A DNA stretch of 64,000 bases from an uncultured Pseudomonas sp. (GCF_913774235.1 NZ_CAJYDW010000018.1:186001-250000), one strand, 5' to 3'. Numbered from the stretch's first letter, positions 47,840-57,888 are shown. Notes: generated by a model from the letters alone, not told the origin. Translations and numbers: made by a program.

Positions 47840-49108
47840 TCAGGCTTCGACACCCTCGCTCAGTTGGACATTCAAACTGCGCAAGGCATTCCAGTACTCA
47901 GGATAGGTCTTGCCGACGCACTCGGGGTCGAGAATGCGAATGCCGGCGACCTTGAGACCCGCCAGGGCGAAACTCATGGCGATGCGGTGATCCGCGTGGG
48001 TTTCGATCACCGCATCGACCTGGCTGCCTGCGAGGGTCGGGTCGGCCGCGACCAACAGGTCGTCCCCCTCGACCGTCGCCAGGCCGGGGCGGATGGCGTT
48101 CAGGCCGTCGTGCAGGGCCGCGACGCGGTCGCATTCCTTGACGCGCAGGTTGGCCAGGCCGACGAAGCGCACCGGGGTCTCGTTGAAGGCCGCCAGCACC
48201 GCCAGGGTAGGGATGGCATCCTGCATCTGCGAGCCATCGATGACGGCCGGCAGCCGCGGGAAGGCGGCAATGAACTCGCGGGCCTTGGCATCGGGCTGGG
48301 TGAAGTCCGCGTCGGCCACCCCCAGGTCGATGGCGCCGCCGGTCAGGGCCTGGGCGGCCCAGAGATAGGTGGCGGCAGACGCATCCGGCTCGATGAAGTA
48401 GTCACGGGCGACGTAACCGGTCGGGGCGACGCGCCAGGTAGCCGCATCGAGCTGCTCCACCTCGGCACCAAAGGCGCGCATGGCGGCCACGGTGAGATCG
48501 ACATAGCCACGGGCGCCGATCTCGCTGCCGCGCAGGGCCACTTCCACGGGTTCGCTGCCCAGGGCGGCGAGCATCAGCAGGGCGGAGACGTATTGGCTGG
48601 AAAGACCGGCGTCCACCTCGAAGCGGCGCGCGTTCAGGCGACCCTGGCCCGCTACCGTCACCGGTGGGCACCCAGTGGGAGCGTCCACCTGGATGCCGTT
48701 GGCGCTCAGGGTTTCCAGCAGGGGACCGATGGGTCTTTTCTGCATATAGGCGTCGCCGGTCAGGGTCACCTCGCCGTCGACGGTCGCCACAGCCGCGGTG
48801 AGAAAGCGCACCGCGGTCCCTGCGTTACCGAGGAACAGGGGCTGCTCAGGGCGTTGCAGGCGACCTGAGCTGGTGACCAGGAAGGTAGTGGCGTTGGGTT
48901 CGTCGATGGTGACGCCCATTAGCCGCAACGCCTCGGACATGTGGCGGGTGTCGTCGCTCTTGAGCGCGCCGGTGAGACGGCTGGTGCCCTTGGCCAAGGA
49001 CGCCAGCAGCAGCGCCCGGTTGGTGATGGACTTGGAGCCGGGCGGGGCGATCCGACCCTGCAGCGCGATGTTGGGAGGGGTGACGGTGATGTAGGGTCTC
49101 GCGGACAT
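47840..49108 (-). CDS. aroA: Stand-alone 3-phosphoshikimate 1-carboxyvinyltransferase (EPSP synthase)
   Basis: A 422-residue EPSP synthase of the shikimate pathway. It has APPGSKSITNRALLLA (22-37), the inhibitor-contact loop LFLGNAGTAVRFLTA (91-105), LSSQYVSALLML and RVKECDR. At the position of E. coli Pro101 it has Phe102. In most pseudomonads EPSP synthase is the C-terminal half of a TyrA-AroA fusion, so this single gene is probably an extra copy of a different class. The ATG at 49108 has GGAG upstream; the longer frame starts inside the gap. Confidence 0.9.
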   Translation of the reverse strand: MSARPYITVTPPNIALQGRIAPPGSKSITNRALLLASLAKGTSRLTGALKSDDTRHMSEALRLMGVTIDEPNATTFLVTSSGRLQRPEQPLFLGNAGTAVRFLTAAVATVDGEVTLTGDAYMQKRPIGPLLETLSANGIQVDAPTGCPPVTVAGQGRLNARRFEVDAGLSSQYVSALLMLAALGSEPVEVALRGSEIGARGYVDLTVAAMRAFGAEVEQLDAATWRVAPTGYVARDYFIEPDASAATYLWAAQALTGGAIDLGVADADFTQPDAKAREFIAAFPRLPAVIDGSQMQDAIPTLAVLAAFNETPVRFVGLANLRVKECDRVAALHDGLNAIRPGLATVEGDDLLVAADPTLAGSQVDAVIETHADHRIAMSFALAGLKVAGIRILDPECVGKTYPEYWNALRSLNVQLSEGVEA

Positions 49109-49313
49109 GGGGGCTCCAGGCAACTTCGCGACAGCCATGGCGGCGGGTCGCAACAAAGTCGCCATGATGCCATTTCATGCCGTCCAGGCCCAGGCATGCC
49201 GGTGCGTAATACCACCCCTATAGCAGATAGGCTGTCTTTGGATACTCCTCCTTGTCACAAGCGGGTAATCAAGGCGGGGTAGTGCTAGGGCTTTTCCGCT
49301 GGAGGCACCTGCC

Positions 49314-50891
49314 ATGTCCCTGACCCGTCCCGATCGCCGTCGTGTCCTGCAAGGCCTGGGCGCTACGCTGCTGCTACCAGCCCTGGGCAGCCGTACCTGG
49401 GCGGCGGCCGGTGGGCGTCCCGCCATCACCGATGGCGTCCAGGCCGGTGATGTCACCCAGGATCGCGCCCTGATCTGGAGTCGCACGGACAAGTCGGCGC
49501 GCCTGTTGGTGGAGTGGGATACCCGGGAAAGTTTCGCCTCGGCACGCAAGGTCATCGGCCCCGTCACCACCGCGGCCCAGGACTACACGGCGCGCATCGA
49601 CCTGCGCGGATTACCCGCCGACCAGCGCATCTTCTATAGGGTCCGCTTCGAGGACGTGGATAGCGGTGCGCTCAGCGAGGCCGTCACGGGCCATCTGCGC
49701 GCGGCCCCGAGTCAGCGTGGCGATGTACGCTTCGTCTGGGGCGCCGACACCGTGGGCCAAGGCTTCGGCATCAATCCCGACATTGGTGGTATGCGGATCT
49801 ACACCGCCATGCGCGAACGCCGCCCGGATTTCTTCCTGCACAGTGGCGACACCATCTATGCCGATGGCCCAGTGCCGGCACAAATGACCGTGGAGGAGGG
49901 ACGCATCTGGCGCAATCTCACCACGGAGGCCAAGAGCAAGGTCGCTGAAACGCTGGCCGAATTCCGCGGCAACTACCGCTACAACCTGATGGACGATCAC
50001 CTCCGCCGCTTCAATGCCGAGGTGCCGCAGGTATGGCAGTGGGACGATCATGAAACCACCAACAATTGGTCGCCGACCAAGGAGCTGGATGAGCGTTACC
50101 AGGTGAAGGATATCGGCGTCCTGAGCCAGAGGGCGCGCCAGGCGTTCCTGGAGTACGCCCCTATGCGCGGCGTTTCGGCCGACGGGACAGGGCGCATCTA
50201 TCGGCAGATCGCCTATGGTCCGCTGCTGGACGTCTTCGTGCTGGACATGCGCAGCTATCGCGCGGGCAACGACAGCAACCAGGGCAGCGACGTCGGTGGG
50301 GCGGGGGCGTTCCTTGGGCGTGAGCAACTGGATTGGTTGAAGGGCCAGCTGCAGGCCTCGCGAGCTACCTGGAAGGTCATCGCTGCGGATATGCCCATCG
50401 GCCTGCAGGTGCCCGACGGCAAGGATGCCCAGGGGCAGGCGCGGTGGGAGGCGATCGCCAATGGCGATCCGGGTACGCCTAAGGGCAGGGAACTGGAGAT
50501 CGCGGAATTGCTGAGCTTCATCGCTCGCCAAGGCATCCGCAACACCGTCTGGCTGACGGGCGACGTGCATTACTGCGCGGCGCACCACTACCATCCGGAT
50601 CGCGCCGCTTTCCAGGATTTCGAACCCTTCTGGGAATTCGTCGCCGGCCCGCTCAATGCCGGCAGCTTCGGTCCCAATCCGCTGGATGCCACCTTCGGTC
50701 CCGAGGTAGTTTTTCAGAAGGCACCGCCCAAGCCCAATACTTCTCCCTTGTCCGGTTTCCAATTCTTCGGCGAGGTGGAGATCGATGGCCAGTCAGGCCA
50801 ATTGACAGTGACTTTGAGGGATCTGGATGGCAAGGCTCAGTTCACCCAGCTGTTGAGCCCCAAGGGAGGTAATACCACCCATGCAGTATAG
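49314..50891 (+). CDS. phoD: PhoD-type alkaline phosphatase/phosphodiesterase
   Basis: A 525-residue secreted metallophosphoesterase. The N-terminus RPDRRRVLQGLGATLLLPALG is a Tat signal. The mature protein has an N-terminal PhoD domain (GVQAGDVTQDRALIWSR) and metal motifs FLHSGDTIYADG, WDDHETTNNW and WLTGDVHYCAAHHY. PhoD enzymes use Ca/Fe and hydrolyse phosphodiesters and monoesters outside the cell to supply phosphate. GGAGGC precedes the ATG. No pho box was identified. Confidence 0.92.
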   Translation: MSLTRPDRRRVLQGLGATLLLPALGSRTWAAAGGRPAITDGVQAGDVTQDRALIWSRTDKSARLLVEWDTRESFASARKVIGPVTTAAQDYTARIDLRGLPADQRIFYRVRFEDVDSGALSEAVTGHLRAAPSQRGDVRFVWGADTVGQGFGINPDIGGMRIYTAMRERRPDFFLHSGDTIYADGPVPAQMTVEEGRIWRNLTTEAKSKVAETLAEFRGNYRYNLMDDHLRRFNAEVPQVWQWDDHETTNNWSPTKELDERYQVKDIGVLSQRARQAFLEYAPMRGVSADGTGRIYRQIAYGPLLDVFVLDMRSYRAGNDSNQGSDVGGAGAFLGREQLDWLKGQLQASRATWKVIAADMPIGLQVPDGKDAQGQARWEAIANGDPGTPKGRELEIAELLSFIARQGIRNTVWLTGDVHYCAAHHYHPDRAAFQDFEPFWEFVAGPLNAGSFGPNPLDATFGPEVVFQKAPPKPNTSPLSGFQFFGEVEIDGQSGQLTVTLRDLDGKAQFTQLLSPKGGNTTHAV

Positions 50892-50987
50892 ATAGATTTC
50901 AGACATAGCCTCGTGCCAAGTAATCAAAAGTAAGGCAATAAGGCGCTCAAATGCTACAATCTAGCTGTTATCTGGCTGGAGTCTGCA

Positions 50988-51932
50988 ATGTACGAAGACA
51001 TCAAGAGCGCCTTCGAAAACCTCCAGGCGAGTATCGTCGCCTTCAATGCGTTGTGGCCAAGCCGGGTAGTGGCGGCGAGAGTCTGGCGGCTGCCGCTGCT
51101 GGCACAACAGAGAGTGCCCGATCTCATCGAGGTTGAAGCCTTCGAGGGTAGTTCGGCAGTGGAGCTGACCCAGGAAGCCCTGTTGGCCTTCCACCTTCAG
51201 CCTGGGCAGGCACCCGGAACGGTAAGCCGCCTGCCGGGCTACATCGCCCTGAGCGAACCCCTGATGGCGGAAATCCTCGCCATCAATGCGTGCAAGCACG
51301 CCTTCAGCGCCGCCATCGAGCAGACCCGGCTGGAGTTGGAGCTGGCACCGGAAGCCCGGCCGCGGATCATGCGCAAGGCACTGGGCGGGGCCTTCAATAC
51401 CAAGCAGTTGATCCGCAAGGTGCACGGTTTCCCTGATCCGGTACGCCAGCTGACCTTCACCTGGGCCGGCCATACCGCCGGAGGCGAGAGGGTCACGGTG
51501 GCGAAGGTCCGCGAGCAACTCAAGACCCTGGCCCTGGCCCGAGCGGATCGAGAACACACTGCCCTGGATCGCACGCCGGAATGGCAGGAGCATCAGGCGC
51601 TGATCCGCATGGCGGATGACGACATCCTGGTCAGGCACAAGAAGATCGCGCCTCATCCCAGGGCCATGCTCTGGTTCGGTGAGGAGAGTCGTTACGACGC
51701 CATGATCCACGCCAACCTGCCGGTGTTCGTGGTCCCCGCGCAGGACGGCATGCAGGTGGTGGATCTGCGTGACTTCGACCGTACCCAGCGCGGCGCGCTG
51801 CGTCCCGACATCAAGCCCCGTCGCGAAGTGCTGGCCACGCGACTGCTGTACCTGCCCACGGACAATCCGGAACGGCCGGCTACCCAGCGCAACAATGAGG
51901 CCACCCTGAAGCGCTCCACCTACAGCCGCTGA
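50988..51932 (+). CDS. tus: DNA replication terminus site-binding protein (Tus family)
   Basis: A 314-residue protein with the layout of Tus: N-terminal FENLQASIVAFNALWPSRVVAARVWRLP, the middle RLPGYIALSE, TFTWAGHTAGGERVTVAKVREQL and the C-terminal HKKIAPHPRAMLWFGEES. E. coli Tus is 309 residues. Tus binds asymmetric Ter DNA and blocks replication forks from one side. GGAG precedes the ATG. A TACAAT -10-like box at 50955-50960 overlaps a TTGTAGC sequence on the other strand that loosely recalls the Ter core TTGTAAC. The dif site lies about 6 kb downstream. Confidence 0.8.
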   Translation: MYEDIKSAFENLQASIVAFNALWPSRVVAARVWRLPLLAQQRVPDLIEVEAFEGSSAVELTQEALLAFHLQPGQAPGTVSRLPGYIALSEPLMAEILAINACKHAFSAAIEQTRLELELAPEARPRIMRKALGGAFNTKQLIRKVHGFPDPVRQLTFTWAGHTAGGERVTVAKVREQLKTLALARADREHTALDRTPEWQEHQALIRMADDDILVRHKKIAPHPRAMLWFGEESRYDAMIHANLPVFVVPAQDGMQVVDLRDFDRTQRGALRPDIKPRREVLATRLLYLPTDNPERPATQRNNEATLKRSTYSR

Positions 51933-51975
51933 GCGAGGCGGGGAAGGCGATGGCGTTACCGAACACAGCCAGGTC

Positions 51976-52025
51976 GTAACGAGATCCTTCGTTGCCGAGT
52001 GAAAAGGTAACGAAATCTTCGTTAC
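51976..52025. promoter_or_regulatory. Tandem inverted repeats, putative CbrB-type enhancer sites
   Basis: Two related palindromes, GTAACGAGATCCTTCGTTGC (51976-51995, imperfect) and GTAACGAAATCTTCGTTAC (52007-52025, perfect arms), are nested inside AGCCAGGT (51967) / ACCTGGCT (52034). They lie about 65-115 bases upstream of a sigma-54 promoter, where an enhancer-binding protein would bind. CbrB is the known activator of crcZ-type genes. Confidence 0.55.
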
Positions 52026-52067
52026 GCCTAGTCACCTGGCTCGGTGTCATTTTATAAAATCCTTAAT

Positions 52068-52080
52068 TTTCAATAACTTA
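52068..52080 (+). promoter_or_regulatory. IHF-like site between enhancer and sigma-54 promoter
   Basis: TTTCAATAACTTA fits WATCAANNNNTTR with one mismatch, in an A/T-rich stretch just upstream of the promoter. IHF bending at this place is usual for sigma-54 promoters. Confidence 0.45.
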
Positions 52081-52086
52081 ATAATG

Positions 52087-52103
52087 TTGGCACAGTGCCT
52101 GCT
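52087..52103 (+). promoter_or_regulatory. Sigma-54 (RpoN) promoter
   Basis: TTGGCACAGTGCCTGCT has the -24 GG (52089-52090) and -12 GC (52101-52102) exactly ten bases apart, and TGGCAC intact. The start of transcription is expected near 52113-52114. Confidence 0.75.
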
Positions 52104-52112
52104 TTATTATTG

Positions 52113-52334
52113 GCACAAGAACAACAAGATGCGCCGCTACAAGCCCACAACAAGAACAAGACGGCTGAAGCTCGCGAACCGATCATTTTGGAGCTCCTTC
52201 GAGTGGCCAAAGTAATCTGTTCACTTCCCACCTCTTGGTGGGGCGTACTGACAATCGATGACGTTGGCGTCCGACAACAAAAACAAGAGGACAACGACGT
52301 ACCTGGATGAGGGAGCCCAAGGGCTCCCTTTTTT
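52113..52334 (+). ncRNA. CrcZ/CrcY-type small RNA (Hfq/Crc decoy)
   Basis: About 220 bases from the sigma-54 start to a rho-independent terminator, with no credible protein. It carries CA-motif clusters: AACAACAAGA (52120-52129), ACAACAAGAACAAG (52147-52160) and ACAACAAAAACAAGAGGACA (52274-52293). A CCCACC/GGTGGG hairpin lies near 52227-52242. In pseudomonads CrcZ, CrcY and CrcX have this build: CbrB and sigma-54 control, several CA motifs and a terminator, and they sequester Hfq/Crc to lift carbon catabolite repression. This one is shorter than the roughly 370-410-base CrcY and CrcZ and is not next to cbrB. Confidence 0.72.
52311..52334 (+). terminator. Terminator of the small RNA
   Basis: GGGAGCCC (52311-52318) pairs with GGGCTCCC (52321-52328), followed by a run of six T. 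It ends the CA-motif RNA. Confidence 0.9.
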
Positions 52335-52558
52335 CTTGCCTGCTGGAAAGCCTCGCCGGGTTGCCAAGCTACCCCCAGTACTGTGTATCAGCAGATAGCA
52401 GATATTGGGAATGTTCGTCATCGTCCTGATGATGGTCACCAAGCTCTATCCCCATCAGCTGCTGGCCTTCTTCGGCTAGCGTCGGCAGCGGCCTTCTTTG
52501 GCATGCCGCGGCACCTTGGACTAAGGTTTCCGCAACCCAACTCACTCTGGACGCTGCC

Positions 52559-53152
52559 ATGGACTCCGCGAACGCCCCGTCTCCCCTTTGGTTGAACGAG
52601 CCGCAACGCTGGTCCGAGACCGAGGGTTCGCTGCACGTCCGCACCGACGCCGACAGTGATTTCTGGCAGAAGACCCAGTACGGCTTCGCACGCGACAGCG
52701 GGCATTTTCTCGGCCATCCGGTGGACGCGGACTTCACTGCTCAGGTCAGGATCACCGGGACCTTCACCGCCCTGTATGACCAGGCTGGGCTGATGGTGCG
52801 TCAAAGCAGCGAGCAGTGGTGCAAGACCGGACTGGAGATCAACGACGGCATCGCCCATCTGGGCAGCGTCCTGACCCTGGGGCATTCCGATTGGGCATTG
52901 GGGGCGGTACCGGATGCGCTGCATGGTTTCTGGCTGCGGCTGACGCTGCAGGCCGAGGTGTTGCGCATCCAGTACTCGCTGGACGGCCAGGTCTGGCCGT
53001 TGCTGCGCCTGTGCCGCTTCGCGAAGGGCGAGGGCGGGGTCCTCCAGGTCGGGCCCTATTGCTGTTCGCCGCAACGCGAAGGCCTGGAAGTGACCTTCGC
53101 CGACCTGCGGATCGGTCCGGCGCTCGGCAAAGACCTGCACGACCTGAGCTGA
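52559..53152 (+). CDS. DUF1349 / concanavalin-like lectin-fold protein
   Basis: A 197-residue protein of the DUF1349 family (beta-sandwich, laminin-G/concanavalin-like), without a signal peptide. Typical stretches are DFWQKTQYGFARDSGHFL, YDQAGLMVRQSSEQWCKTGLEIN and QVGPYCCSPQREGLEVTFADLRI. Relatives are described as regulators or sugar-binding proteins, but function is not established. The preceding 52335-52558 stretch holds nothing recognisable except its promoter region. Confidence 0.82.
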   Translation: MDSANAPSPLWLNEPQRWSETEGSLHVRTDADSDFWQKTQYGFARDSGHFLGHPVDADFTAQVRITGTFTALYDQAGLMVRQSSEQWCKTGLEINDGIAHLGSVLTLGHSDWALGAVPDALHGFWLRLTLQAEVLRIQYSLDGQVWPLLRLCRFAKGEGGVLQVGPYCCSPQREGLEVTFADLRIGPALGKDLHDLS

Positions 53153-53163
53153 GGGCGCGTCGC

Positions 53164-53937
53164 TCAGCTCATCCAGTTGCCACCGTCGACGTTATAGGTC
53201 TGGGACACCACGTAGTCGCTGTCGCTGGATGCCAGGAACAGCGCCATGCCCACCAGGTCCTGCGCCGTGCCCATCCTGCCGTAGGGTACGGCATCGCCGA
53301 CCAGGCGTTTCTTCTCGCCCAGCGGCCGCTTCTCGTAACGCGCGAAGAGGGCGTCCACACCCTCCCAGTGCTCGCCGTCCACCACACCCGGGGCGATGGC
53401 ATTGACGTTGATACGGTGTTCGATGAGGTTGAGACCCGCCGACTGGGTGAGGCTGATCACCGCGGCCTTGGTCGCGCAATAGACCGCGACCAGGGCTTCG
53501 CCGCGGCGGCCGGCCTGGCTGGCCATGTTGATGATCTTGCCGCCATGGCCCTGGGCGATCATCTGCCGCGCGGCGGCCTGCAGGGTGAAGAGGGTACCGG
53601 CGACGTTGATGGCGAACAGCCGGTCATAGCTTTCGCGAGTGATCTCGACGATGGGTGCCAGGTCGAACAGCGCCGCGTTGTTGACCAGAATATCCAGCTT
53701 GCCGGTGGTGGCGACCACCTGGGCGATGGCGGCGTCGATGGCGGCCTGGTCGGTCACGTCCAGCGGCACGGCATAGGCGCGCTCACCCAGCTCCGCGGCG
53801 GTCTCGCGGGCCTGGTCGATGTTGATGTCGGCGATGGCCACCGTCGCCCCTTGCTCCAGATAGGCCTTGGCAAAGGTCTTGCCGATGCCGCGGGCCGCGC
53901 CGGTGATCAGCGCGCTCTTTCCTTCCAGTCTGTTCAT
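53164..53937 (-). CDS. SDR-family polyol (sorbitol/L-iditol) dehydrogenase
   Basis: A 257-residue classical SDR with TGAARGIG, NNAALFD and the active site Tyr/Lys in YCATKAAV. The wording LVNNAALFDLAPIVEITRESYDRLFAINV and VVDGEHWEGVDALFARYE is that of sorbitol dehydrogenase SmoS / L-iditol 2-dehydrogenase, which oxidises sorbitol to fructose. It lies 64 bases downstream of a polyol-type binding protein on the same strand, supporting a polyol substrate. GGAG precedes the ATG. Confidence 0.85.
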   Translation of the reverse strand: MNRLEGKSALITGAARGIGKTFAKAYLEQGATVAIADINIDQARETAAELGERAYAVPLDVTDQAAIDAAIAQVVATTGKLDILVNNAALFDLAPIVEITRESYDRLFAINVAGTLFTLQAAARQMIAQGHGGKIINMASQAGRRGEALVAVYCATKAAVISLTQSAGLNLIEHRINVNAIAPGVVDGEHWEGVDALFARYEKRPLGEKKRLVGDAVPYGRMGTAQDLVGMALFLASSDSDYVVSQTYNVDGGNWMS

Positions 53938-54001
53938 GTTCGTTGCTCCGCTGGGCAGCTTGGGGCCGCGGCGCTCCTGGGGCGCTGCGGCGGTCGGTCG
54001 G

Positions 54002-55309
<1,308 letters not shown>

Positions 55310-55340
55310 CCTGTCTCTCCATGGCTGCCGCAAGGGGCAG

Positions 55341-55352
55341 CTTGTTGTTGTT
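55341..55352 (-). promoter_or_regulatory. CA motif in the polyol binding-protein leader
   Basis: On the minus strand this reads CTTGTTGTTGTT complemented to AACAACAACAAG, an exact AAYAAYAA match about 32 bases upstream of the start codon. Candidate Hfq/Crc site. Confidence 0.5.
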
Positions 55353-55549
55353 CTGGATCGAGGACCGCCGATGGAAATTTGATGCGGTGTGGCGGCTGGC
55401 ACTGATTACAGCAGCAGCATCGAAGCCTTTGCTAACTGGCCATTGACCATTCGCTGATACTTTTTTGACGAGAAACGCCTGGTGCGGCGCAATCAAAAAA
55501 ACATTGGTAGACCGCGGCAGGTGAGGGCGGGCAGAGTGGTCCCACAACA

Positions 55550-56491
55550 ATGAACCGAGCAAGCGCCATGACGGTTTCCGCCTTCCTCGAAGCCCGGCCT
55601 GCCGAGCTGGAGGTGATCCTGGCCGAGCCAGACCAGAGCTTTCGCTGGTACGAGCATGACTATCCCTATGCGCTCGCCCGCTGGAATCATCACCCGGAGT
55701 ACGAGATCCATCTGATCCGCCAGGGCAGCGGACGACTGTTGGCCGGTGACTATGTCGGTCCCTTCGCGGCCGGTCATGTCGCCCTGATCGGCCCGGATCT
55801 CCCACACGACTGGATCGGTGATCTGCCGCCGGACCAGGTAATCGCCGGGCGCGACGTGGTCATCCAGTTCACCGGCGACTGGCTGCGCGCGCTGAGTGCC
55901 TTGGCTCCAGAGCTGGGCACCTATCTACCGCTGCTGGAACGGGCCAGGCGTGGCCTGGAGTTCAGCGGCGAGACCGCCCGGCAGGCCGCAGAGCTGATCG
56001 AGGCCATCGGCCAGGCGCGAGGTGCGGCGCGGTTGCTTACCTTGTTCCAGCTACTCGGCCGGCTGGCCGAAGCGCCGGCTAGCGAGGTGATGGTCCTCGC
56101 CAGTGCCTGTTATGCGCCGGCACTGGACGCCCGCAGCGCCGCGCGGGTCCACCAGGCCTTCGACTATCTCCTCAGCGAGCTGACCGAGGATATCCGCTTG
56201 CCCGAGATCGCCCGGCGGGTGGGCATGAGCGAGGCCGGCTTTTCCCGCTTCTTCAAGAAGGTCACCGGCCATGGTTTCATCGAGCTGGCACGCAAGTTGC
56301 GCATCCAGCGTGCCTGTCGTTTGCTGATGCAGGCGGAACTGTCCATCGCCACCATCTGCTTCGCGGTGGGCTATTCGAATCTGTCCAACTTCAATCGGCA
56401 TTTCCGCAACGAAATGCAGCAGACGCCGAGCGAGTATCGGCGTGGATTGCTGGTAGCCAGGCGCCAGGTGGGTGAGGGCGGGCGAGGGTAG
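55550..56491 (+). CDS. AraC-family regulator (MtlR-like)
   Basis: A 313-residue AraC protein: N-terminal cupin (HHPEYEIHLIRQGSGRLLAGDYVGPFAAGHVALIGPDLPHDW) and C-terminal double helix-turn-helix (LPEIARRVGMSEAGFSRFFKKVTGHGFIELARKLRI and ICFAVGYSNLSNFNRHFRNEMQQTPSEYR). It is divergent from the polyol binding-protein gene and resembles the mannitol activator MtlR. The start may be ATG 55550 or 55568; neither has a strong ribosome site. Confidence 0.82.
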   Translation: MNRASAMTVSAFLEARPAELEVILAEPDQSFRWYEHDYPYALARWNHHPEYEIHLIRQGSGRLLAGDYVGPFAAGHVALIGPDLPHDWIGDLPPDQVIAGRDVVIQFTGDWLRALSALAPELGTYLPLLERARRGLEFSGETARQAAELIEAIGQARGAARLLTLFQLLGRLAEAPASEVMVLASACYAPALDARSAARVHQAFDYLLSELTEDIRLPEIARRVGMSEAGFSRFFKKVTGHGFIELARKLRIQRACRLLMQAELSIATICFAVGYSNLSNFNRHFRNEMQQTPSEYRRGLLVARRQVGEGGRG

Positions 56492-56527
56492 CGGTGCCTC
56501 GCCCGCCGCTGGCGTCCAGATTGCTCT

Positions 56528-57565
56528 TTACTCGGCGCTCGACGGCTTGGCCCAGAGATTGATGTCGCCTTCGACCGCATGGGTATCGATCTCGGCCAGT
56601 TCTTCAGCGGTGAAGGCCAGATTGTCCAGCGCCGCCACGTTCTCCACGATCTGCTCCGGCCGGCTGGCGCCGATCAGGGCGCTGGTGATGCGTGGGTCGC
56701 GCAGGGTCCAGGCCAAAGCCAGCTGGGCCAGGCTCTGGCCGCGGCGCTGGGCGATAGCGTTCAAGGCGCGGACCCGCTGAAGGTTTTCGGCTGACAGATG
56801 ACCCTGCTGCAGCGACTGGCCACCAGGCTGGTTGACCCGGGCATCGGCGGGCACGCCATCGAGGTACTTGTCGGTCAGCAGCCCCTGAGCCAGGGGCGTG
56901 AAGGCAATCACGCCACTACCCAGCTCTTCGGTCGCGTCCAGCAGATCCTTTTCGATCCAACGGTTGAGCAGGTTATAGGCGGGCTGATGGATCAGCAGCG
57001 GAATCTTCCAGTCGGCCAAAAGCCTGGCCATTTCGCGGGTCTTGGTGCCTGAATAGGAGCTGATACCTATATAGAGGGCCTTGCCTTGCTGTACCGCAGT
57101 GGCCAGGGCACCGGCGGTTTCTTCCAGCGGCGTATGCTCATCGAAACGGTGCGAATAGAAGATGTCGACGTAGTCCAGCCCCAGGCGCTTGAGGCTCTGG
57201 TCGAGGCTGGCCAGGACGTATTTACGCGAGCCGCCACCTTGGCCATAGGGCCCGGGCCACATGTCCCAGCCAGCCTTGCTGGAGATGATGAGCTCGTCGC
57301 GGTAGGTAGCGAAGTCTTCGCGCATTAGCCGACCGAAATTGATCTCGGCGCTGCCATAAGGCGGACCGTAGTTGTTGGCCAAGTCAAAGTGATTGATGCC
57401 CAGATCGAAGGCGGTGCGCAGCAAGGCGCGCTGCCGATCCAGTGGCGTGCTGTCGCCGAAGTTGTGCCACAGCCCAAGGGACAGCGCCGGCAGCACCAGA
57501 CCGCTGCGACCCACGCGGCGGTAAGGAATACGGTCGTAACGATCGGAAGCGGCTTGATAAGCCAT
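56528..57565 (-). CDS. Aldo/keto reductase (L-glyceraldehyde 3-phosphate reductase, YghZ-like)
   Basis: A 345-residue NADPH-dependent aldo/keto reductase of the AKR14 type. It has YRRVGRSGLVLPALSLGLWHNFGD, the catalytic Tyr in FDLANNYGPPYGSAE, Lys in IISSKAGWDMWPGPYG and His in DIFYSHRFDEHTPLEE. E. coli YghZ reduces L-glyceraldehyde 3-phosphate and methylglyoxal. The ATG at 57565 has AAGGAG upstream. Convergent with the AraC gene. Confidence 0.9.
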   Translation of the reverse strand: MAYQAASDRYDRIPYRRVGRSGLVLPALSLGLWHNFGDSTPLDRQRALLRTAFDLGINHFDLANNYGPPYGSAEINFGRLMREDFATYRDELIISSKAGWDMWPGPYGQGGGSRKYVLASLDQSLKRLGLDYVDIFYSHRFDEHTPLEETAGALATAVQQGKALYIGISSYSGTKTREMARLLADWKIPLLIHQPAYNLLNRWIEKDLLDATEELGSGVIAFTPLAQGLLTDKYLDGVPADARVNQPGGQSLQQGHLSAENLQRVRALNAIAQRRGQSLAQLALAWTLRDPRITSALIGASRPEQIVENVAALDNLAFTAEELAEIDTHAVEGDINLWAKPSSAE

Positions 57566-57888
57566 GCAAAGCTCCTTTGGAAGAAATGGGAATCGGCGGG
57601 ACATGGAATCGGAAAGCTCCGCCCACCAAGGTATAGATGGTGACGTGGCGAAGGTGCCATCGGATTAGAGCTGCCGGTAACCACTTGTTCAAACCGGCGC
57701 GGGCATACGCCTGGAGTTCCAGCTAACGAAGAGCACAGGCGGAACGAGCACTCGGATTCTGCAGTGCCGGTGCATGAGCGTCTGTGACTGGCATCGCTTG
57801 GCGACGACCCTGGTAGGCTGGGCAACGAAGGAAGGTGGAGGTTCGAGCGTGAAAAGCGCGAGGCCCAGGGCCATCCCCCATAACCATA
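57566..57888. other. Intergenic region leading to dif
   Basis: About 320 bases with the promoter of the aldo/keto reductase and no convincing gene; overlapping short frames on the minus strand have no recognisable features. Confidence 0.4.

Noticed and set aside
44903-47853. Several long plus-strand open frames opposite the hybrid kinase
   Set aside because: They are Gln/His/Asp-rich shadows produced by the high-GC codon bias of the kinase and have no domain or ribosome-site support.
52095-52310. A 71-codon plus-strand open frame over the CA-motif region
   Set aside because: It starts inside the sigma-54 promoter spacing, has no ribosome site and no protein-like composition; its repeated Gln/Asn/Lys codons are just the CA motifs of the RNA.
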